A stretch of DNA of 13,068 bases, from assembly GCA_002482725.1 (NCBI GenBank), contig DLGO01000005.1:10418-23485 (forward strand), in the 5' to 3' direction. How positions within the stretch are numbered: position 1 is the first letter of the stretch; the number at the start of each line of letters is the position of its first letter. A program made the translations under genes and the position numbers. The notes under the pieces were generated by a model. That model made no database searches. It was not told where the DNA came from and worked only from the letters and a program-made list of their open reading frames with translations. Source of the stretch: Bacteroidetes bacterium UBA7692. Its GTDB lineage: Bacteria > Bacteroidota > Bacteroidia > Chitinophagales > LD1. This document shows, piece by piece, positions 6,824 to 13,068 of the stretch.

Positions 6824-6872
6824 TTGTCCTTTACATTTTTACCACAAAAAGATCCTATCCTTTTACAACGCA

Positions 6873-9800
6873 CTACTGCGTAAGCGAGAACCTGAGCGTA
6901 ATACCACCCTTGGAATTGGTAGTAGGGAAACCGCTCGAAATTTTCGGTATGGTTTGTGTACGGTCGTAGAATATCCTGATATTCAGCCTGTCGCTGATGA
7001 TATAATCTATTGACGGCTGTATCGTAATCGTTTTGTTACCACTTGTAATCTGGGGAGTAGCCTCATCTATCCTGTGGTTGATGGTAATGTTATCGCGATA
7101 GCTGAAGTCAAACCTGAAATTCAGGTCATTGTCCAGCCGGACACGCTTGCCTTTTACCTTTATAGGTAGTTTCAATCCACGTATCTTATAACCTGCTCCC
7201 ACTGTCACGGCTTCGCTGTTCTGCTCTACCAGCTGATAGTCGAAGAAGCTCATGGTAACGGTACGCGATTTCTTGTAATCGAACCTCGCCTGTATGTTGT
7301 TCTTGAAGGTCATATCTATACCTATCAAAGGTGAGAACTGTTCATTAACCACGATGTTAGGTATGGCATACTGGGGATAGAAGTTACCATTGAGCGTATC
7401 TATGCGGTTGTTGCCAAACATGCTGCCATCGCCCTTATAATCAAGGTTAGTCTGGAAGCTGCTAACCGTAAGCGTACTGCTATAGCCGTGTGTGATATTG
7501 ATGTTCTGTACAATCTTTTGCAACCACTTGATCTTGCTCAATCCATTGTAGGAAATGTTCCAGTTTGGCAACGGAATAGATTTAAACGGATTCAGGTTAA
7601 CCTTATTTGGATTGCTACCAAAATATGCTGCAAGGAATGCCGGTATCAATACGTCCTGGTTTTTTGGACCGTAACCTGATTTATACAGTTGGTTTTCTAT
7701 AGTAGTACCACCTGTATCTTTAGTACTGTAGTTACCTACCGAGTTCGGATTTTCCTTCTGCAACCTTTCGGAAATAGTAGTACGGTAATTGATAAAGTTG
7801 TTGTACACCTCGCCTATACCACGCGCATCAATTTTTTTGAACATAGTCCTTACAGGCAGGTATGAGATACTGTAGCTACCCAAGTCCATAGGATTCAGGT
7901 GCTGAATCTCTCCTGTACCATCTATGGCTTTGAAGAACTGCGTATGTGTAATGGCGTTCTCGCGGAACAGTTTCAACTCTATCTTGAAATCAGGGAATGG
8001 CTCCAAAGTAGCACTGGCATCTATACGCTGCGAACGCACCTGTGTAAACTTCTGATTCAGGAAGGTATCCTTTGTTATCCAGCCCTTTTGAGCTGCCTCA
8101 TCCAACCATGTATCGCGTGCATTTGCATCGTACTGGTCTATACCCTTGAACAGGCTTAATCCTGGCTGATTACCGAATGCAAAATCATATCCCGGTGCTT
8201 TCAGCTTTTGGTCCACGCCTATCAACCTGCTATAGCCTGTAAAGCCCGGCAAAGTTGTGCTATTGGCCTGCTTAATCTCCAGACTGGCCCTTTTCACCAT
8301 CAGCAACGGGCGCAATATGGTAGAAAGTCCGATATTGGAAGGCATCTGCTTATTGCGCAGGTCTTTCTTCTTCAGCTTCAGCGCCTTTTTGGTGCTCTTC
8401 AGTTCATTCTTAAACCTGGTAAGATCCCTGCGTCTTTTAGCAGTATCCATTTGCATATCAGCCTTGGTGGTAGCCAGGTCCAGCTTCAGCTTATCCTTCT
8501 TCTCTTTGAGCTTTTCTATTTCTTCTTTAAGCTTGGTACGCGCCTTCAATGTTGCATCGCGCTTCTGCGAAATAGCCTTTTTATCGCCCAGATTCGGGTT
8601 AGGCGTATTATAGGTTTTCAGGAACGGCGACTTATTGTACAGCTTCCTGAAATCAAGGTCCACCTTGGCCCTGTTGTTTTGCGCATTATTGATGATATTT
8701 CCCAGTGGGTTTTGCTGCCACTTGCCCGAGGCAGAATCGCGCACCTGTGGAAGCGAAGTCCAGTTGTAGGTGCTACCATAACTTACGTTTGCATTTACCC
8801 AATCCAGTACAGGTATTTTATTTATCGGCAGGTTGTAGCTGGCAGTAAGGCTTTGGTTGAAGTTAGTATTCCTTCCCCCTTTCAGGAAGCTGGTCCACAT
8901 AGAGTCTTTTTTCTCTTTGGTATCCAGCAGTCCATCCGGCTCATCTACCCGGCCGTTGTTTACCGCGCTATACTGTATGCTCAGCGATTTGAAAGGATTG
9001 TAGTTGAAGGTATAATTCCTGTTCCAGCGGAATTGCTTGAAGTAAGTAGAGGGAATTATGTAATCCGTCTCGCCCAACGGACGCAATTTAATCTCACCAA
9101 ACTCACGGTTCCAATCGCTGGTGACACCCATGGCAGATGGCAGGTAGCTAAAGTTGAAATCCTTGATGATATCTGCCCACTTGCTCTTGGTTTTTATTAA
9201 TTTTTTGAATGGGAACAAATCCTTACCCTGCGGTGCAAAGTTCCAGCCTACCTGTGCAATATGGTTTTGCTTGGAGTTGCGCTCCAGGAATGGGTCGGTC
9301 TTATTGGTTTCGGTAAAGGCGTAGGTAAAGTTGAAGTTGCCGGGGTCGTATATATGTGGTTTCTTGGCTTTAGTAACCGGCACTATACGCACGTTGGAGA
9401 AGTTCCAGCCGCGTGTAGTGGTAATGGTTTGTATCTGCTTGCGGTAATTGCGCGAAGAGTCGGCACCATAGGCAGACTGTATCGTTTTCAGGTAGTCCTT
9501 ACTAGGTATATCGTATTGGTAAGGGTCAAACTCCGGTGTACTAAAAGTCTGTGCTATACCTCCGTAGAATGGCAATTGCAAACCAACCTTAGTAGGCAGG
9601 AACCGGCCCAGCTGCAAAGTAGAATTGACATCGTACTGGTAGAAATTATCCTTAAAACGCTGGTCTATCTTTTGCTCTACCTGACCGAAGCCGCGGGTAT
9701 GCATGGCTGCGCTTACATTCACATTGCCCAGGTCCGCAAGCTTGATGGCCACGTTGCCTATTGCTGCTGCACCGCCCCTTTCATCGAAGCCTGACACACG

Positions 9801-12800
9801 CAATTCGTTGAACCAAACCTCTACGCTCTTGCTTTGTCCGTCATCGCTGTCCGGCCGTGGGTTATTGGCAATATCCGTGCGTGAAGGATTATTGACACCC
9901 AGCATCATGGTTTTAATAGCACCGATATTCGGATTACCCTTTATGGTCATGATGCGGCCCTGCGCATCCTTTTTAGAGTAAGGAAAATCAAGAGGAACAC
10001 CTACCTGCAGGTTACGCTCCTGCTTCAGGTTTATCAGCTCTTCCAATGATATTTCCATGGCATTTGAATCAGGCCAAACAATATTCCTATCCGATTCATT
10101 GTCGCCGTTGTAAGTACCCGCAGGTGTTATGTGCAATGGAATCTCGTACTGGTAGTAGTTATCCTTAAAGTCGCTACCCATGCGGATGAAAGCAGTAACA
10201 TCGCCATCCCTTACCGCATTTTGTCCATCTACGTTGTTAGCGTGGATGTACATTTTCATGCGTTTGTAACGGCGCACATCCAGGCTCATGTTTTTGAATA
10301 CTGCGCGAAGGTCACCATCCTTAAGGCCGATAACCTGTGTAGAAAGTGCGCGCTCGTTCAATGCGATGAACTGATTGGTTTGCGCACCGATACCTTGCTG
10401 CCTTTCGATACCCGGAGGCAGGATATAATTCACCGGCTTTTTAGAACCGTTCTCCTCTATACTTACACTGGATACATTGAACCTTGTATTGCCTGCATCA
10501 TCATCCGGCACATAGTCTGTAGGTGCATTCAATGGCAGGTTATAGGTACGCCATTGGTTGCGCATAAGCTCCAATGTACCGAAACGCAATACCACGCTAT
10601 CGGTAAAGTCGGTAAGGAACATACGCATGAACTGTATAGACTTGAAATCGGGTATGCTACCAACACGGGTCTTGAAGCTATTGATAGGAACACGGAACTG
10701 GTACCAGTTCCACTCCGGCTGCGGTTCGCCCTCTATGGCTTGTGCAGGATAGTTCAATCTGGACACTATATAAGGATTGGCCTCATCTGCCAATGCATCA
10801 GGAGTTAGGTCTATCTGATACTGGAAGTAAGTTTCATTTTCGTTCAGGGAGTTGTCTTTGTTGAGGTCTTCCGCATCAGGCAAGTTTGTACCTGCGGTTG
10901 TCTGATTGCTGTTTTCCTGTACAGGAGAGTTGTTTTCCGGGTTGTTGAAGTATTTGTAACGCGGTAGGATATTTTGCTCGTTTTCAAAGAAATTATCCTG
11001 GAAAAACCTGAAGTTATCGCTGGCCGGGTCGTCCTGTAGTTTTGCAACTGCATTGGCATCCAGGAATGAAGTCACCTTAGTCAAAAACTCTGAGTGCACG
11101 CGCCTTTCTTCATCATTGTTGAAACCATCAAGACCTACGTCCTGACACTGCCTTACAGTTACATCATTATCGAAGGCAGGCACCAATGGCGGAAGCTTAG
11201 GTACACGTCCCCATCCTGTTCTGGATAGTGCTGTGGTATCACAGTTCAATCCATTTTCGAACTGCATACGCGAGTCGCGCAATATGTCCTCTGATACGTT
11301 GCCCAGATTGATGTACATTTTACCGCCTTGTGCAGTACGGTTGTATACAAACGGGTCCATTACCCAAAACTCAATGAACTCTACGTTATTGGCCTCCAGG
11401 TCATTGTTATCTATGGAACGCATGATACCGCCCCAGCGGGTTTCAGGTACTTTAAGCGTACCATCGGTGTTGACACCATAGGATACTATCTGTCCGTTTG
11501 TTACGGTAGGGTTCGGGCTGCTTTCGAAGTTATACGGTCCGCGCTCCTTAGGGTAGTAAGCAAGGTCGAAAGTGTACAGGTTCTGGTCTATGTTTTGCGA
11601 AGGTCTGTTGGGGAACACCTCGTTTTGTGGAATGAGACGTGTGTAGTGGTTAGTAATACAAGCCTTACAGTTGTTTACCACCTTGGTAGCATTGTTACTT
11701 GAGTTGAAGAAAGAGTTGTCTATCCTGTACCAGTTAAGCTTGGCGCGGTTGAAACCATAAACGCTGTCGTTCAGCCTTTCTGCTTCGGGGAACATGATGC
11801 GACCTGTAGGTCCCGGGCTTTCGCGCGGTGTAGAGGCCATTTTCCATGCTGTGGTGGGTGTATTCAATAAGTAACCGCTGCTGGTACCTTCAAAATCATC
11901 CACATATACCTGGCCTTCTTTGTCCGGGCCGTTGATAGCCCTTTGGTGGCCGGGCTTCAGGTAAGCCACCTCACCATAGGCATTGATGGTACTCATCTCT
12001 TTGGTGCTGTATACAGGCAACTTATCCAGGACTTTGGTAAGCCATGGCATATTGCTCTGGTAGTTTACATCCAGCCCCATGATGGTGTTGGAGATAGGGT
12101 CGTCGCCTATGTTTACCTTAAAGTTGAACGGACGCTCGGAAAGGTGCATTACTGTACCGCCAATGTTCAACTTCGGGTTTACCCTGAAATCCAAACGGGT
12201 ACCCATCAGGTTACGCTGCTGCGTACCAAACTGGTTGTTGTTCTCGAAGTCGATCTTTATCTGCTGGCCGCTGTTCAACACACCTTCATTAATAACCCGT
12301 ACTATACCGCTCTGGTATTGAACTTCATAATCTTTACCCTCTACCAGCTTTTGCCCGCCGACAGTAACTATCACCGACCCCTGCGGTATGTTGCCATAGC
12401 CGATCCTTATCTCGCGGTTGTTGGTACCCTTGTACTGACCGCGCATGATGAACCTGTTGAACTCCGGGTACTGCTGCGCCCGGAACTTGGTACTATCATA
12501 CAGCTGCTGGTAAATAAAGGCATCTGCCAGCTCGGGACTGCCATTCTTATCGAACTGGGCACGCAGGTTTGAGCCGAATGGTTCCTTGACAGGGAATATC
12601 AGCTTACCATTTTGGGTAAGTATGGTAACATTTGGTATAAAGTCAAATATCCCGTCGGGTTGCGGGTCATTGTTCATGTTCACATTGTCGAGGTTCAACA
12701 ACTTGATAAGCGGAATGCCCTTAACACCTCCACGCGGCATGTAACGTTTTTCGCCTGTACCCGGGTCGTTGTAGTAGATATCCAAACGAAAATCCTCGTT

Positions 12801-13068
12801 GCTCACCTGGAAAGCACCCAACGGGTAGATGTTTTTCATCATCAGGTCCCATATAGGCAGGGTAGGCCTAACGGAAGTAGACTTCAACATTTTAAGGTAA
12901 AGCACCTTGCTGGTAGTATTAGAGTCAGGAGGTATCTGCGAAGCAAACTCACCCACCTGGTACACCTGGCCGTTGTACTCGTACTGGTACGCCACACCCA
13001 GCACCTCGTTCGGTTGCAGTTGGGTATTAAGGGATACATAGCCAAGCTGATTATTTACGATATACTCT
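6873..13068 (-). CDS. sprA: SprA (Sov) type IX secretion outer-membrane translocon, 5' end outside the window
   Basis: SprA is the giant outer-membrane beta-barrel translocon of the type IX secretion system and is needed for protein export and, in gliding species, for motility. The visible part is about 2,064 residues (first full codon at 13067); full proteins are about 2,400, so only the signal peptide and first few hundred residues are missing. The frame stays open to the window edge (YIVNNQLGYVSLNTQ at the start). Family hallmarks in order: QVGEFAS, REIRIGYGNIPQGS, MGTRLDFRVNPKLNIGGTV, VYVDDFEGTSSGYLLNTP, VEFIEFWVMDPF, NLGNVSEDILRD, VEVWFNELRVSGFDERGG, long runs of alternating beta-strand residues, and the terminal strand GGITLRFSLTQ. 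It also has an EF-hand-like loop (residues 734-745 of the visible part), a CKAC pair (467-470) and a basic charged insert (1502-1574). In some Bacteroidota sprA lies beside ruvA and gcvH; here the downstream neighbour is instead a convergent small gene. Confidence 0.95.
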   Translation of the reverse strand, partial: EYIVNNQLGYVSLNTQLQPNEVLGVAYQYEYNGQVYQVGEFASQIPPDSNTTSKVLYLKMLKSTSVRPTLPIWDLMMKNIYPLGAFQVSNEDFRLDIYYNDPGTGEKRYMPRGGVKGIPLIKLLNLDNVNMNNDPQPDGIFDFIPNVTILTQNGKLIFPVKEPFGSNLRAQFDKNGSPELADAFIYQQLYDSTKFRAQQYPEFNRFIMRGQYKGTNNREIRIGYGNIPQGSVIVTVGGQKLVEGKDYEVQYQSGIVRVINEGVLNSGQQIKIDFENNNQFGTQQRNLMGTRLDFRVNPKLNIGGTVMHLSERPFNFKVNIGDDPISNTIMGLDVNYQSNMPWLTKVLDKLPVYSTKEMSTINAYGEVAYLKPGHQRAINGPDKEGQVYVDDFEGTSSGYLLNTPTTAWKMASTPRESPGPTGRIMFPEAERLNDSVYGFNRAKLNWYRIDNSFFNSSNNATKVVNNCKACITNHYTRLIPQNEVFPNRPSQNIDQNLYTFDLAYYPKERGPYNFESSPNPTVTNGQIVSYGVNTDGTLKVPETRWGGIMRSIDNNDLEANNVEFIEFWVMDPFVYNRTAQGGKMYINLGNVSEDILRDSRMQFENGLNCDTTALSRTGWGRVPKLPPLVPAFDNDVTVRQCQDVGLDGFNNDEERRVHSEFLTKVTSFLDANAVAKLQDDPASDNFRFFQDNFFENEQNILPRYKYFNNPENNSPVQENSNQTTAGTNLPDAEDLNKDNSLNENETYFQYQIDLTPDALADEANPYIVSRLNYPAQAIEGEPQPEWNWYQFRVPINSFKTRVGSIPDFKSIQFMRMFLTDFTDSVVLRFGTLELMRNQWRTYNLPLNAPTDYVPDDDAGNTRFNVSSVSIEENGSKKPVNYILPPGIERQQGIGAQTNQFIALNERALSTQVIGLKDGDLRAVFKNMSLDVRRYKRMKMYIHANNVDGQNAVRDGDVTAFIRMGSDFKDNYYQYEIPLHITPAGTYNGDNESDRNIVWPDSNAMEISLEELINLKQERNLQVGVPLDFPYSKKDAQGRIMTIKGNPNIGAIKTMMLGVNNPSRTDIANNPRPDSDDGQSKSVEVWFNELRVSGFDERGGAAAIGNVAIKLADLGNVNVSAAMHTRGFGQVEQKIDQRFKDNFYQYDVNSTLQLGRFLPTKVGLQLPFYGGIAQTFSTPEFDPYQYDIPSKDYLKTIQSAYGADSSRNYRKQIQTITTTRGWNFSNVRIVPVTKAKKPHIYDPGNFNFTYAFTETNKTDPFLERNSKQNHIAQVGWNFAPQGKDLFPFKKLIKTKSKWADIIKDFNFSYLPSAMGVTSDWNREFGEIKLRPLGETDYIIPSTYFKQFRWNRNYTFNYNPFKSLSIQYSAVNNGRVDEPDGLLDTKEKKDSMWTSFLKGGRNTNFNQSLTASYNLPINKIPVLDWVNANVSYGSTYNWTSLPQVRDSASGKWQQNPLGNIINNAQNNRAKVDLDFRKLYNKSPFLKTYNTPNPNLGDKKAISQKRDATLKARTKLKEEIEKLKEKKDKLKLDLATTKADMQMDTAKRRRDLTRFKNELKSTKKALKLKKKDLRNKQMPSNIGLSTILRPLLMVKRASLEIKQANSTTLPGFTGYSRLIGVDQKLKAPGYDFAFGNQPGLSLFKGIDQYDANARDTWLDEAAQKGWITKDTFLNQKFTQVRSQRIDASATLEPFPDFKIELKLFRENAITHTQFFKAIDGTGEIQHLNPMDLGSYSISYLPVRTMFKKIDARGIGEVYNNFINYRTTISERLQKENPNSVGNYSTKDTGGTTIENQLYKSGYGPKNQDVLIPAFLAAYFGSNPNKVNLNPFKSIPLPNWNISYNGLSKIKWLQKIVQNINITHGYSSTLTVSSFQTNLDYKGDGSMFGNNRIDTLNGNFYPQYAIPNIVVNEQFSPLIGIDMTFKNNIQARFDYKKSRTVTMSFFDYQLVEQNSEAVTVGAGYKIRGLKLPIKVKGKRVRLDNDLNFRFDFSYRDNITINHRIDEATPQITSGNKTITIQPSIDYIISDRLNIRIFYDRTQTIPKISSGFPTTNSKGGITLRFSLTQ
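8346..8564 (-). other. sprA: Strongly basic predicted coiled-coil insert inside SprA
   Basis: Seventy-three residues, of which 40 are charged (28 Lys/Arg, 12 Asp/Glu), with Leu/Ile spacing like a coiled coil (for example KLKEEIEKLKEKKDKLKL). It interrupts beta-barrel sequence after YNKSPFLKTYNTPNPNLGDK and before LSTILRPLLMVKRASLEI. Other SprA proteins have a variable charged linker at about this place; the length and net positive charge here stand out by eye. Confidence 0.7.
10833..10868 (-). other. sprA: EF-hand/dockerin-like calcium-loop motif within SprA
   Basis: The twelve residues DLNKDNSLNENE have Asp, Asn, Asp, Ser and Glu at loop positions 1, 3, 5, 7 and 12 and a hydrophobic Leu at 8, as in a calcium-binding EF-hand loop (position 6 is Asn instead of the usual Gly). 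Whether the flanking residues form helices is unknown. Calcium binding is an inference from the motif. Confidence 0.45.

Noticed and set aside
6840..6870. Terminator between the small gene and sprA
   Set aside because: Only a 5-bp AAAAG/CTTTT stem can be drawn; too weak to call.
8208..9200. Long open frame (330 codons) on the plus strand, antisense to sprA
   Set aside because: It lies wholly inside the strongly recognised sprA frame, its translation resembles no protein family, and it looks like a codon-usage shadow.
10131..10808. Open frame of 225 codons on the plus strand inside sprA, and a similar one at 11943-12572
   Set aside because: Both are antisense shadows of sprA; Cys-, His- and Tyr-rich translations without domain pattern.

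Overview
The window looks like a Bacteroidota chromosome, probably of the Chitinophagaceae/Chitinophagales type. The main reason is a very large SprA (Sov) type IX secretion protein, which is restricted to this phylum. Supporting signs are AT-rich gaps between genes, mostly weak Shine-Dalgarno sites, and Bacteroidota-style small periplasmic thioredoxin-fold proteins. No mobile elements, CRISPR arrays, rRNAs or tRNAs were seen. The longest stretch without a gene is the 163-base gap at 375-537, so no gene-free stretch exceeds 300 bases.

Layout. (1) Positions 1-374, minus strand: N-terminal part of a secreted glycerophosphodiester phosphodiesterase, cut by the window edge. (2) 538-1896, plus: a TPR-like helical-repeat protein of unknown role. 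(3) 1971-2447 and 2455-3057, plus: two tightly spaced exported thioredoxin-fold proteins, one TlpA/ResA-like (WCKPC) and one of the PRX_like1 type (CNHC). They end at a strong hairpin at 3072-3110 that can act in both directions. (4) 3128-6456, minus: a two-gene operon encoding a cobalamin-dependent acyl-CoA mutase in two pieces. The upstream gene carries a B12-binding domain plus a MeaB/MeaI-type GTPase; the downstream gene carries the mutase barrel. Together they reproduce, in order, the domains of the fused isobutyryl-CoA mutase IcmF, but a TAATG stop/start overlap splits them in the linker. (5) 6575-6823, plus: a small protein of unknown function. (6) 6873-13068, minus: about 2,064 C-terminal residues of SprA, whose 5' end lies beyond the window.

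How the genes work together. The clearest functional unit is the split IcmF pair. Its specificity positions (Phe100, Gln296 of the mutase piece) point to isobutyryl-CoA/butyryl-CoA rather than methylmalonyl-CoA chemistry, so an automatic 'methylmalonyl-CoA mutase' label would probably be wrong. The two thioredoxin-fold proteins probably form a short operon for cell-envelope thiol redox work. SprA is the outer-membrane translocon of the type IX system; it carries a strongly basic predicted coiled-coil insert and an EF-hand-like loop. The remaining genes are not obviously connected to these.
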